64,000 nucleotides of DNA from positions 1 to 64,000 of the forward strand of contig CBDDLJ010000019.1 in assembly GCA_965230635.1 (NCBI GenBank). The letters run 5' to 3'. Positions 51,529 to 59,931 of this stretch are shown here, piece after piece. Position 1 is the stretch's first letter, and every line of letters begins with the position of its first letter. Origin of the DNA: CBDDLJ01 sp965230635 (GTDB taxonomy: Bacteria > Pseudomonadota > Gammaproteobacteria > UBA1113). The translations under genes and the position numbers were made by a program. The notes under the pieces are model-generated. The model was not told where the DNA came from. It saw only the letters and a list, made by a program, of their open reading frames with translations, and did not search any database.

Positions 51529-51900
51529 ATGATGAAAAAAATATCAATTTTTTGTTTAGCCTTATTCTTGTTGCCTGTACTTGTCTTCGCCAGCAACAGT
51601 ACTGCTCATTATAAGCAAGAATGCAAGAAATATAGACAGCAGTTATTGGCATTATATGACAGAGAGCCTTATTTTTCTTCATGCCGTGATGATCTCTATA
51701 TGGTGGATTTTCATTTGCTTTATGCTGAAGATGCCTTATCTAAAAATAAACTCTCGCGTGCTAAAAGAGGCGTAGAGAAGGCGGCAAAACAGTTAGATAT
51801 CATTATTTGCACTAGTAATTGTAAAATAGAAAAAATGTTAATTTTAGTTCATAAAGAGTTAGCTGAACTGGCTGTTGAGCTTAGTGAGGAACTGAATTAA
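51529..51900 (+). CDS. Small exported protein, unknown function
   Basis: I do not recognise the family. ATG 51529 is chosen because AGGGAGG lies a suitable distance upstream; the frame is open further up. The 123-residue product has a signal peptide (KKISIFCLALFLLPVLVFAS), then a small helical periplasmic domain with paired Cys (YFSSCRDDLYMV, IICTSNCKIEKM) that may form disulfides, and a Lys/Glu-rich helix at the end (LVHKELAELAVELSEELN). It stands alone between convergent and divergent neighbours, and is followed by a terminator hairpin shared with sodB. Confidence 0.6.
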   Translation: MMKKISIFCLALFLLPVLVFASNSTAHYKQECKKYRQQLLALYDREPYFSSCRDDLYMVDFHLLYAEDALSKNKLSRAKRGVEKAAKQLDIIICTSNCKIEKMLILVHKELAELAVELSEELN

Positions 51901-51949
51901 TTTGTAGAGTCTACTTTGTTATGGATGTTTGGAAAGTGTGCTTTCATAT

Positions 51950-51982
51950 ACTGATACCAGATACTATGCATCTGGCATCAGT
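51950..51982. terminator. Hairpin between the small exported protein and sodB
   Basis: ACTGAT-CCAGAT and ATCTGG-ATCAGT pair with one mismatch on each arm around a short loop (ACTATGC). It lies between two convergent stops, so it probably terminates both genes. Confidence 0.65.
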
Positions 51983-51990
51983 TGTTTAGC

Positions 51991-52569
51991 TTACGCCATG
52001 TTTTCTGCAACAAAATCCCAGTTGATCAATTGCCAAAAATTTTCAACATATTTTGGTCTAGCATTTCGTACATCAATGTAATAAGCATGTTCCCAGACAT
52101 CACAAGTTAATAACGGTTGTTGGTTATTACGTAGCGGATTGTCTGCATTGCTGCCTTGAATGATCGCTAAGCTCCCATCTGAATTTTTTACTAGCCATGC
52201 CCAGCCTGAGCCAAACAGTGTTATTGCTGACTGACTAAAAGCTTCTTTAAATGTTTCAACCGAACCAAAATGCGTCGTAAGCTCAGCTGCTACATCATTA
52301 GGAGGATTGCCGCCACCATTTGGACTGAGACTATGCCAATAAAAAGTGTGGTTCCATATTTGTGCAGCATTATTAAAAATTCCACCGTTAGCATTTTTGA
52401 TAAGATCTTCTAAACTACTCCCTTCAAATTCAGAACCGGGGATCAATTTATTTAAATTATCAACATATGTTTGGTGATGTTTTCCGTAATGAAACGCCAA
52501 TGTTTCTTTTGAAATGTGGGGCTCTAATGCATCCATTTCGTACGGTAGTGGTGGTAATTTATAAACCAT
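51991..52569 (-). CDS. sodB: Superoxide dismutase, iron type
   Basis: Converts superoxide to hydrogen peroxide and oxygen in the cytoplasm. ATG 52569 (MVYKLPPLPYEMDALEPHIS) follows GGGAGA and gives 192 residues, as in E. coli SodB (193). Metal ligands are His in HYGKHHQTYV, His in WNHTFYW, and Asp/His in DVWEHAYYID. NNAAQIWNHTFYW (with AAQ) and FGSGWAWLV match iron rather than manganese enzymes. It is read away from the grxD gene, with about 235 bp between the two start sites. Linkage to glutaredoxin 4 and bacterioferritin genes fits an iron/oxidative-stress neighbourhood. Confidence 0.95.
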   Translation of the reverse strand: MVYKLPPLPYEMDALEPHISKETLAFHYGKHHQTYVDNLNKLIPGSEFEGSSLEDLIKNANGGIFNNAAQIWNHTFYWHSLSPNGGGNPPNDVAAELTTHFGSVETFKEAFSQSAITLFGSGWAWLVKNSDGSLAIIQGSNADNPLRNNQQPLLTCDVWEHAYYIDVRNARPKYVENFWQLINWDFVAENMA

Positions 52570-52806
52570 GTTCGTTTCTCCCATATTGCAAACATAAATT
52601 CAGCAGTTTACTGATTCTTGCTATGAATGACAAAGATAACTTTGGCAAATACTGTATATTTTATTCGTGTTAAGGTTATTAGCGGGCGATATGGTTGTTA
52701 AATTTACAATTATAGAGCCATATTAAATCAGTCTGGGCTAAGATTAGACGACTATCATAAGTTTTGTTATAGTCTGCACTTATTTTATAGCAATAAGGAC
52801 AACTTG

Positions 52807-53124
52807 ATGGATACTATGCAAACCATAAAAGAACAAATTGAAGGCAATCGAATTATTTTGTATATGAAGGGCTCACCCGCTATGCCACAATGTGGCTTTT
52901 CTGCTCAAGTTGTACGCTGTTTACAAGCGTGTGATGTTGAATTTGCCTATATCGATGTGTTAGCTAATCCAGAGATACGAGCGAATTTACCAAAATATGC
53001 CAATTGGCCTACATTTCCACAATTGTACGTTAATAATGAATTGGTTGGTGGTTGCGATATTATTACAGAAATGTATGAAAACGGAGAACTGCAAACGTTA
53101 CTCAAAGCGACAAGCGAAAACTAA
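52807..53124 (+). CDS. grxD: Monothiol glutaredoxin, Grx4 family
   Basis: A 105-residue monothiol glutaredoxin that carries and delivers [2Fe-2S] clusters. The ATG at 52807 has AAGGA seven bases upstream; a TTG just before it is less likely. Motifs: VLYMKG-like ILYMKGSPAMPQCGFSAQVV with the CGFS active site, DVLANPEIRANLPKYANWPT, FPQLYVNNELVGGCDII. All glutathione-binding features are present (K at the first strand, WPT.PQ). It sits with sodB, bfr and bfd, consistent with a role in iron-sulfur and iron homeostasis. Confidence 0.95.
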   Translation: MDTMQTIKEQIEGNRIILYMKGSPAMPQCGFSAQVVRCLQACDVEFAYIDVLANPEIRANLPKYANWPTFPQLYVNNELVGGCDIITEMYENGELQTLLKATSEN

Positions 53125-53143
53125 GTTTTTGTAAGCCCCTTGG

Positions 53144-53905
53144 TTAAAAGTTATAACGATGGTAAATTTTTTCAAATTTACCATTTTGCTTTAAAACGTT
53201 TAACTCATGGTTAAAAGCCATTAATTTTTCTTTGTAATTCGGATCACGTTTGCTAAAGCAGACATAGAGATTTTTATTTTCTAATGAGGGTCCCATGAAT
53301 TCAATATTATCAAGCTTGGGGTAGAATTTGTTAATGTAATATTCGGCGACAAAGATGTCTGAGAAGGCTAAGTCGACTTCGCCGTAGCTTAATTGTTGTA
53401 AATTTTTAATGTCAGATAATGCCATTTGTTTTTGTAAAAAGTCAGCATTATCTAATGCGTTGATATTTTGATAACCGTTGACAATGCCAATGCGGTAATG
53501 ACGTAAACTATTTAATGCTATGTTTTGATGCTGGCTAGGGTTAGCTACACTATAACGTATGCCTTTATTTTTTCGTTTATAAAAGCCAACGGGACTGCTT
53601 GTAATCGGCTCGGAGCAAATCAGATGATCATTTTCTTGGTTTTCGTAAGTGGGGAATAGTGCATTATTGCCATGTTTATCCAGTTGCTTCGCTTCACTCC
53701 AAGGTAAAAACTGTACTGAGGTATCATAACCTGCGTTTTGTAATGCGGTGGTAACAATCACATAGACATAACCCATGTTTTTTAACTCAGTACTGACGTA
53801 GGGTGGCCACTGGGTAGTTGCCAAGGCAATATGCTTAGCAAAAATTTTTGCTTGAAATGCGCATAACAGAATAGAAAAAATAAATACACGGCAAACCCGT
53901 TGCAT
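53144..53905 (-). CDS. Periplasmic solute-binding protein, SBP_bac_3 type
   Basis: A 253-residue exported protein with signal peptide (RVCRVFIFSILLCAFQAKIF) and a family 3 solute-binding fold: IALATTQWPPYVSTELKNMG, VQFLPWSEAKQ, FPTYENQENDHLICSEPITS, a hinge at IGIVNGYQNI, and a C-terminal FNHELNVLKQNGKFEKIYHRY typical of amino-acid-binding proteins. No permease or ATPase gene is adjacent, so it is an orphan binding protein, as are many in this family that act as accessory sensors. The ligand cannot be read from the sequence. It is convergent with grxD. Confidence 0.85.
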   Translation of the reverse strand: MQRVCRVFIFSILLCAFQAKIFAKHIALATTQWPPYVSTELKNMGYVYVIVTTALQNAGYDTSVQFLPWSEAKQLDKHGNNALFPTYENQENDHLICSEPITSSPVGFYKRKNKGIRYSVANPSQHQNIALNSLRHYRIGIVNGYQNINALDNADFLQKQMALSDIKNLQQLSYGEVDLAFSDIFVAEYYINKFYPKLDNIEFMGPSLENKNLYVCFSKRDPNYKEKLMAFNHELNVLKQNGKFEKIYHRYNF

Positions 53906-53983
53906 GGCCCATTAGTCCCCACTTTGTCCGTAACGATTCGATAATAATCAAAATTTAGGGGCAGTGCTAGCCTTATCTCAGGG

Positions 53984-54451
53984 CTAATCCACTTGTTTTT
54001 GCAAATAATTACGTTCGCCTAGTGTATCAAACAGATGAAGTTGTTGTTTTAACCATTCAATGTGCTCTTCTTCACTGGTTAAAATTTTCTCAAGCAGATC
54101 GCGTGTACCGTAGTCTTTAATTGATTCAGCATAACTAATAGCTTCTTGGAGCAGGGGAGTATTCAGCATTTCTAATTTATAGTCACATTCCAACATTTCT
54201 CTTGTATTTTCACCGATCATCAACTTACCTAAATCTTGAAGATTAGGCATGCCTTCTAAGAATAAAATACGATCACATAGCATATCGGCATGCATCATTT
54301 CATCGATAGATTCTTTACGAATTTGTTCGCCTAACTTATTATAGCCCCAATCAGTTAATATTTTTCCGTGAAGAAAGTATTGGTTAATTGCTGTTAATTC
54401 GTTTTTAAGCGCATGGTTCAAATATTCAATCATTTTTTTGTCACCACTCAT
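53984..54451 (-). CDS. bfr: Bacterioferritin
   Basis: Forms a 24-mer shell that oxidises and stores iron and binds haem. The 155 residues carry all ferroxidase ligands at standard positions: E18, E51, H54, E94, E127 and H130, and the haem ligand M52 (in ESIDEMMHADM). A Fur-box-like site lies about 100 bp upstream of the ATG (54554-54573) in the gap to the bfd gene, which is also read on the minus strand upstream. It stores iron released through Bfd. Start at ATG 54451 follows GGGAG. Confidence 0.95.
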   Translation of the reverse strand: MSGDKKMIEYLNHALKNELTAINQYFLHGKILTDWGYNKLGEQIRKESIDEMMHADMLCDRILFLEGMPNLQDLGKLMIGENTREMLECDYKLEMLNTPLLQEAISYAESIKDYGTRDLLEKILTSEEEHIEWLKQQLHLFDTLGERNYLQKQVD

Positions 54452-54553
54452 ACTAATCTCCCTTGCTGTTTTAGTTACGTAAAAAGTACCAAGCTTATTG
54501 TAAGCGGATAATAGAAAATGTCAATGGTTTAATCTGGCTAAGTTATTGAAAAG

Positions 54554-54573
54554 TAATGAGAATCAATCTTATT
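54554..54573. promoter_or_regulatory. Fur-box-like site upstream of bfr
   Basis: TAATGAGAATCAATCTTATT resembles the 19 bp Fur consensus GATAATGATAATCATTATC in the half site AATGAGAATCA. It overlaps the bfd 3' flank at about 105 bp before the bfr start. Placement near iron-storage genes supports Fur control; strength is unverified. Confidence 0.5.
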
Positions 54574-54587
54574 GCGATTAGGCTTTA

Positions 54588-54785
54588 TCAGCTAGGTGGC
54601 GAAAGCAGGTGTTGTTGTTTTGCTGGCAGCCTACTATCTAAAATTTCCTGGGCAAGTTGGCTGCATTGGCCACAATTGTTGCCGATGTCTAAGCGACAAC
54701 ATAGGTCATCCATAGAACAGGCACCTTGTTCGATTTCTCGCTTTATTTCGCTATCGGTGACACCTTTGCATACACATATATACAT
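54588..54785 (-). CDS. bfd: Bacterioferritin-associated ferredoxin
   Basis: A 65-residue [2Fe-2S] protein that reduces bacterioferritin to mobilise stored iron. The cluster ligands are C4 and C6 (YICVCKGVTDSEI) and C38 and C41 (NCGQCSQL), the standard Bfd arrangement, and the SEI...I..GA pattern matches BFD-like domains. It is upstream of bfr on the same strand, with about 135 bp between them. A strong Fur-box-like sequence lies about 45 bp before the ATG (54828-54848), as expected since bfd is Fur-repressed in many bacteria. Confidence 0.93.
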   Translation of the reverse strand: MYICVCKGVTDSEIKREIEQGACSMDDLCCRLDIGNNCGQCSQLAQEILDSRLPAKQQHLLSPPS

Positions 54786-54827
54786 AATGTTTACTTTATT
54801 GGTTTGATAATATTCTTATTATAGCCT

Positions 54828-54848
54828 TAATGAGAATGATTGTCAATT
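54828..54848 (-). promoter_or_regulatory. Fur box upstream of bfd
   Basis: On the minus strand the site reads ATTGACAATCATTCTCATT, a near-perfect Fur site (two good 7-1-7 halves). It lies about 45 bp upstream of the bfd ATG where it would overlap the promoter, so bfd is probably repressed when iron is sufficient. Confidence 0.75.
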
Positions 54849-55114
54849 ACAATTATTGATGGTCTGGATATTTCATCTAAATAAATAGGAACTCTCAGTC
54901 TTTTCCAAAATAGAAAGAAGTCTAAATGGATCTGTCCAATCATGTTCCAGTTTTGTTGCTTTCATGTATATATTTAAACAAGCATTTGTACTGCTTCTGT
55001 AGCAACTCTGCCGCTTGATCATCCGCTATTGTATTAGCAATGCCATCTCGTTTTTCAAAATTCGACTCTTTGCTTAGGTGTGCTTACTATTGGGCAAGGA
55101 TTTTAATATTTGAG
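54849..55114. other. Intergenic with unassigned minus-strand coding remnant
   Basis: The minus strand at about 54940-55080 has an open frame without a start (SNFEKRDGIANTIADDQAAE, then LLQKQYKCLF), and a shifted frame continues (about 54867-54965, KLEHDWTDPFRLLSILEK). This looks like a dead gene, family not recognised. It lies between bfd and the NACHT cassette. Confidence 0.35.
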
Positions 55115-55357
55115 TGAATATAAAGCAGGATGATGGATGCTTTGGGATGTGTTATTATTTCTTAGCCAAATTAGCGATCTCAAACAGGGACAATCCATAG
55201 GTTTGTATAAATAAAACAGTTGAGTGTATTAAGCTAAAAATAGTTAAAAAATAAAACATTATTTTGTTGATGGTAAGTGATACAGTTTGTTGGTATCAGA
55301 ATATTGTAATGAGCCAGTTTAGCCAATTTTTGTGATTATATTGCAACAGGAGGTATT
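55115..55357 (+). repeat. Conserved leader block of NACHT-HEAT cassette, copy 2
   Basis: Matches 31580-31830 and 59682-59931 throughout, from GCAGGATGATGG to ATATTGCAACAGGAGGTATT before the ATG. The shared parts include AAGCTAAAAATAGTTAAAAA and GATACAGTTTGTTGGTATC. It is the probable promoter region of NACHT paralog 2. Confidence 0.8.
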
Positions 55358-58300
55358 ATGGATAACCGTTCTACTACACAACCGACAGCAGGTAATGCAA
55401 TCACCTCAGACATGTCATCAATGGGCCTTAAGAAAGCACCTGAAGTATCAACCGAAAAATTAGCCGGAGAAAAATCCCCTCCAACTGACATGCCTTGCAT
55501 TATCATTAAAAATATTTATGCTTCGGAGCAAGCGCAGGTCAATGTGAGTGCAGCGGTTAAGGATAGTTTTAATAAAACTCAAAGTCAGCTATCTCAAGCG
55601 CAGCCTGTTTTTTCTGATTTACTGCAGTGCTTGCAAATACAATTAACAGCCCACTATACCGAGACAAGCTTTGTGAATAAGCGCTTATTTGATACGGATT
55701 ACTTTTCGCTAGCGGATTATTTTGTGAATCTTCAGGTGGTGGTGACAGCTGATAAGACAAATGAGGTAACGCAAAACAATGACGATAAGCACTCTCACAA
55801 ACCGTTACGAGAGCGTGATAGACTGACCGGTAAAAAAGAAGCTATTGCACAGGGTGACTTGCTTCAACCCTCAGCCTATCAAGATGCCAATGGCAAGTCA
55901 CCAGCATCTATCGATACAGTTGTGGTATCTGGAGCGGCAGGTGTAGGTAAGACGACCTTAATGGATTATATTGCTTACCAATGGGCGCTTTTCAAACAAG
56001 GTGCGGGCAAAGAAGGATTATGGTCAGATTTTGAGACGGTGCTTATTGTCCGGTGTCGTGATTTGCAACCTAAGGCATTGGGTCTGGGCAAAAAAACGAA
56101 GAGTATAGCCGAACTATTACACTGTGCGTGTTGGGGTCAGCTAGATATCTGCTTAGATGAGGCAAAGCAATTACTGAGCACGTTGAAAAGCGCACCGAAG
56201 TCCTGCTTGCTTTTGTTGGATGGATTGGATGAGCTGCCAGTACCTAAAAAGACGTATTGGCGCAACTTGCTGTTACAACTATTTCAGTTACCATTTAAGA
56301 AGTTGGTGACTACAAGGCCTTATGCAATAAGCAATTTACAGCAATGGCTAAGCCATGACGGATTGGTAGAAATCCAAGGTTTTTCCGATGAGGATGTGCT
56401 GACGTTTTTTAAGAAACATTTGGGCGTCACTGAGCGTACCAATAATTTTATTAAAGACATAAAACGGAATCCAGATCTTTGGGCAATAGTGCATATCCCG
56501 ATTAATGCGTATTTACTGAAAATCTGGTGGAAAACCACCTGTCAAAAGGATAAGCCAGTACTGCTGAGTGAGATGTCGGTGAGTGATTTGTATGAGTCGC
56601 TGATGGTGAATGTGTGCCGGCGCTATCTCGCTAAAATAGGTGAATTGGATGAAAATAAGTTATTAGATGATGAGATGGTATTAGAAGTGCCCAGTATCCG
56701 TTGTTTATTGGACACGTTAGGGTGTTGGGCTTTTGAAGGATTACGGCAGGATACCGCGCAATTACCCATTAGTTGGTTAAAAGGTGTTCAAGGTGGTTAT
56801 GAAAGTCCTACATTATTATCGGAGAATCGGTTAAAGCAACTCAATATGCCAGCGTTGAAAGCATTAGGCTTATTGAAGCAAGTCGGGCATGCAATAAGAG
56901 CACAACAGATGTATGAGTTTCTCCATTTATCGTTTCAAGAATTTTTAGCGGCAAACGTTATAGCCGTGACGTTGACACAAGGCGCAAAGGAACAAAAAAC
57001 GCACTTAACGCAAATCATCCATAGGTATAAATATCATCCCAACTTTACCTTAGTATGGCCATCGGTAGCTGGTTTGTTGAGCCGATATCCGACAGTATTA
57101 AATGATTTTCTGTCGATTTTAGTAACAGGTCCCAAAGACTGGCTTGGTATTCTTGAGTTTAATTTGCTGATGCGTTGTTTGGTGTCAAGCTTGCCCTCTA
57201 ATATTGATACAAATGCATTAGGCTTACGACAGCAAACCTTGCTGCGGGCAGTTAAACAACGTATAAAGCAGTTTAACGAGCTGCCAAAAAAATGGCAGTT
57301 GACTACAATAGATACTTTGTCCATGTGTCCTAGGCTCATTTACTTGAATGCCGATACGGTGTGGGCACTACTTCGGGATGAGAAGGTAAGTGATTATGTT
57401 CGTGGTAAACTGGCGAAAAGCGCCGTTGCGTATTTATCACCAACCCCAGAATTGGTGGATGCAGTATTGGCGTTCCTTTCGAGTGAGACGGTAAGGAGTT
57501 ATTTTCGTGTCGATCTGGCAAGAAGCGCGCTTGTGCACTTGTCACAAACCCCAGAATGTGTGGAAGCGGTATTGGCGTTCCTTTGGGATGAGACGGTAAT
57601 GGATTCTGTTCGCGTCGAGCTGGCGAAAAGCGCCTTTGCGCGTTTGCCGCAAACCCCAGAATTGGTGGATTCGTTATGGGCGCTCCTTCGGGATGAGGCG
57701 GTAAGTGATCATGTTCGCTGCCCGCTGGCGAGCAGCGTGGTTGCGCATTTGTCACCAACCCCAGAATTTGTGGAAGCCGTATGGGCGTTCCTTCGGAATG
57801 AGCAAGTGGATAGAGATGTTCGCGTCGAACTGGCGATAAGCGCCATTGCGTATTTGTCACAAACCCCAGAATTGGTGGATTCGGTATGGGCGTTTCTTCG
57901 GGATAAGGCGGTAAGTGATTCTGTTCGCAGCGCGCTGGTGATAAGCGCTGTTTCGCATTTATCACCAACCCCAGAGTTTGTGGATGCAGTATGGACGTTT
58001 CTTCGAGATGAGACGGTAAGTGATTCTGTTCGCGTCTCATTGGCGATAAACACCATTACACATTTGTCACTAACCTCAGAATTGGTGGGTGAGGTATTGG
58101 CGTTCCTTTGGGATGAGACGGTAGATGATTGTGTTCGTGTCGCTCTGGCGAGAAGCGCGGTTTCGCGTTTATCACAAGTCCCAAAATTTATGGATGTGGT
58201 ATTGGCGTTGCTTCGGGATGAGACAGTAGAGGGTTCTCTTCGCGGTGATCTAGCGAGAAACGCGGTTTCGCATTTATTACCAACCCCGGAATTTGTGGAT

Positions 58301-59548
58301 GTAGTATGGGTGTTGCTTCGGGATGAGACGGTAAGTAATGATTTTCGCGTCAAGCTGGCGAAAAGCGCCGTTGCGCATTTGCCACAAACCGCAGAATTTG
58401 TGGATGCGGTATTGGCTTTCCTTTGGGACGAGGCGGTAATGGGTTCTGTTCGCTGCAATCTGGCGATAAGTGCCATTGTGCATTTGCCACCAACTCCAGA
58501 ATTGGTAGATGCGGTATTGCTTTTCCTTTGGGATGAGGCGGTAGAGGGTCCTATTCGCAGCTTTCTGGCGATAAGCGCCATTGTGCATTTGTCACCAACC
58601 CCAGAATTGGTGGATGCGGTATTGGCGTTTCTTCGGGATGAGGCGGTAGAGGGTTCTGTTCGCGTTGATCTGGCGATAAGCGCGGTTTCGCATTTGTCAC
58701 CAACCCGAGAATTGGTAGATGCGGCATGGGCGTTACTTCGGGATGAGACGATAAGTGATTCTGTTCGCGTTGATTTGGCGAGAAGCACGGTTTCGCATTT
58801 GTCACCAACATCAGAATTTGTGCATGCGATATTGGCATTGCTTCGGGATGAGGCGGTAGATAATTGTGTTCGCGGCTTTCTGGCGAGCAGCGCCATTGTG
58901 CATTTGTCACCAACCCCAGAATTTGTGGATGCCGTATTGGCGTTTCTTCGGGATGAGGTGGTAGAGAGCTCTGTTCGCGTTGCTCTAGTGAGAAGGGCCG
59001 TTTTGTATTTGCCACTAACCCCAGAATTGATGGATGCGGTATTGGTGTTTCTTCGGGATGAGATGGTAAGTGATTCTGTTCGCGTCGCGCTGGTGAGAAT
59101 CGCAATTCAACAATTACCCAAATGGCCATATAAAGCCCAAGCCTTTCTAGACAGTTTATTTGTCAAAGACAGTGTTGGGGGTGACCTATCACAGCATGTC
59201 GATATCCCAGTGCATTTACTATTGCCTTTGTATAAGGAAGCTCATAATAAGGGTCGCCAGTATATTAGGGAGCAATTAGTAAAACATGGTGTATTAGTGT
59301 ATGAACAAACCGGTACCGTGGTTGTGGTACAAGCAGGACAAACAGAACAATTAACATTATCGCAGTCTATTATTCAGCAAGTCAAACGAGATCTGCAGAC
59401 TTATAGAGTGGATATTAACAATTCAGCCAGCATTCTTTCTAAGCTGGGTTTATTTTCGAAATCAGTAATGAGTTTTTTTTCTTCGCAACATACTGAAAAG
59501 CGCAGTGGTCAAACAAGCTGCAGTAATATGGGTCGGGTTATGCAATAA
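55358..59548 (+). CDS. NACHT-domain STAND ATPase with 17 HEAT-like repeats (paralog 2)
   Basis: A 1396-residue paralog of the protein at 31831-36417. Lengths agree exactly through the N-terminal region, so Walker A GAAGVGKTT is again at 192-200; Walker B is LLLLDGLDELP. It has an insertion of three residues relative to paralog 1 after RDLQPKALG (GKKTKS). The HEAT-like array has 17 units of 35 residues (about 665-1250), and the tail (PIHLLLPLYK-like VHLLLPLYKEAHNKGRQYIR, QAGQTEQLTLSQSI) is conserved. More Trp is found at the FLWDE position than in paralog 1. The gene is intact and has an ACAGGAGG site. It is followed after 383 bp by paralog 3 on the same strand, so the two are a tandem pair, separated from paralog 1 by about 19 kb of housekeeping genes. 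Confidence 0.85.
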   Translation: MDNRSTTQPTAGNAITSDMSSMGLKKAPEVSTEKLAGEKSPPTDMPCIIIKNIYASEQAQVNVSAAVKDSFNKTQSQLSQAQPVFSDLLQCLQIQLTAHYTETSFVNKRLFDTDYFSLADYFVNLQVVVTADKTNEVTQNNDDKHSHKPLRERDRLTGKKEAIAQGDLLQPSAYQDANGKSPASIDTVVVSGAAGVGKTTLMDYIAYQWALFKQGAGKEGLWSDFETVLIVRCRDLQPKALGLGKKTKSIAELLHCACWGQLDICLDEAKQLLSTLKSAPKSCLLLLDGLDELPVPKKTYWRNLLLQLFQLPFKKLVTTRPYAISNLQQWLSHDGLVEIQGFSDEDVLTFFKKHLGVTERTNNFIKDIKRNPDLWAIVHIPINAYLLKIWWKTTCQKDKPVLLSEMSVSDLYESLMVNVCRRYLAKIGELDENKLLDDEMVLEVPSIRCLLDTLGCWAFEGLRQDTAQLPISWLKGVQGGYESPTLLSENRLKQLNMPALKALGLLKQVGHAIRAQQMYEFLHLSFQEFLAANVIAVTLTQGAKEQKTHLTQIIHRYKYHPNFTLVWPSVAGLLSRYPTVLNDFLSILVTGPKDWLGILEFNLLMRCLVSSLPSNIDTNALGLRQQTLLRAVKQRIKQFNELPKKWQLTTIDTLSMCPRLIYLNADTVWALLRDEKVSDYVRGKLAKSAVAYLSPTPELVDAVLAFLSSETVRSYFRVDLARSALVHLSQTPECVEAVLAFLWDETVMDSVRVELAKSAFARLPQTPELVDSLWALLRDEAVSDHVRCPLASSVVAHLSPTPEFVEAVWAFLRNEQVDRDVRVELAISAIAYLSQTPELVDSVWAFLRDKAVSDSVRSALVISAVSHLSPTPEFVDAVWTFLRDETVSDSVRVSLAINTITHLSLTSELVGEVLAFLWDETVDDCVRVALARSAVSRLSQVPKFMDVVLALLRDETVEGSLRGDLARNAVSHLLPTPEFVDVVWVLLRDETVSNDFRVKLAKSAVAHLPQTAEFVDAVLAFLWDEAVMGSVRCNLAISAIVHLPPTPELVDAVLLFLWDEAVEGPIRSFLAISAIVHLSPTPELVDAVLAFLRDEAVEGSVRVDLAISAVSHLSPTRELVDAAWALLRDETISDSVRVDLARSTVSHLSPTSEFVHAILALLRDEAVDNCVRGFLASSAIVHLSPTPEFVDAVLAFLRDEVVESSVRVALVRRAVLYLPLTPELMDAVLVFLRDEMVSDSVRVALVRIAIQQLPKWPYKAQAFLDSLFVKDSVGGDLSQHVDIPVHLLLPLYKEAHNKGRQYIREQLVKHGVLVYEQTGTVVVVQAGQTEQLTLSQSIIQQVKRDLQTYRVDINNSASILSKLGLFSKSVMSFFSSQHTEKRSGQTSCSNMGRVMQ
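57345..59105 (+). repeat. Array of 105 bp coding repeats, 17 units
   Basis: Encodes the HEAT-like region of paralog 2. Units such as ATTGGTGGATGCGGTATTGG and CGTTTCTTCGGGATGAGGCG recur every 105 bp. The order of unit variants is not shared with paralogs 1 and 3, so the arrays have been reshuffled or amplified independently. Confidence 0.85.
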
Positions 59549-59681
59549 GGCACTTTGCCGGACGCTAGCAATTTTTAATATTAAATACTAAAGAGGTTGT
59601 TAACATAAATAACGATCAGAACATAATGTCGTTAAAATGCAGGGATCTCTAAGGTTTCAATTTGCACGCTAACGACAAACA
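59549..59681. other. Downstream block of NACHT paralog 2
   Basis: CTAAAGAGGTTGTTAA (59592 onward), ATAACGATCAGAACA and CGTTAAAATGCAGGGATCTC match the region after the MITE at 36650-36830, showing that the duplicated cassette extends past the gene's 3' end. No gene is seen. Confidence 0.6.
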
Positions 59682-59931
59682 AATATAAAGCAGGATGATA
59701 GATGCTTTGGGATGTGTTATTATTCTTAGCTAAACTAGAGGTCTCAAACAGGAACAATCAATAAGTTTGTATAAATAAAACAGTTGAGCGCCTCAAGCTA
59801 AAAATAGTTAAAAAATAAAACATTATTTTGTTGATGGTCGGCGATACAGTTTGTTAGCATCATCAAATATCGGAATATTGTGATAAGCTAGTTTACCCAA
59901 TTTTTTTGATTATATTGTAATAGGAGGTCTT
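59682..59931 (+). repeat. Conserved leader block of NACHT-HEAT cassette, copy 3
   Basis: Matches the blocks at 31580-31830 and 55115-55357. It ends in TATATTGTAATAGGAGGTCT, a good ribosome-binding site before ATG 59932. It is the probable promoter region of paralog 3. Confidence 0.8.
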
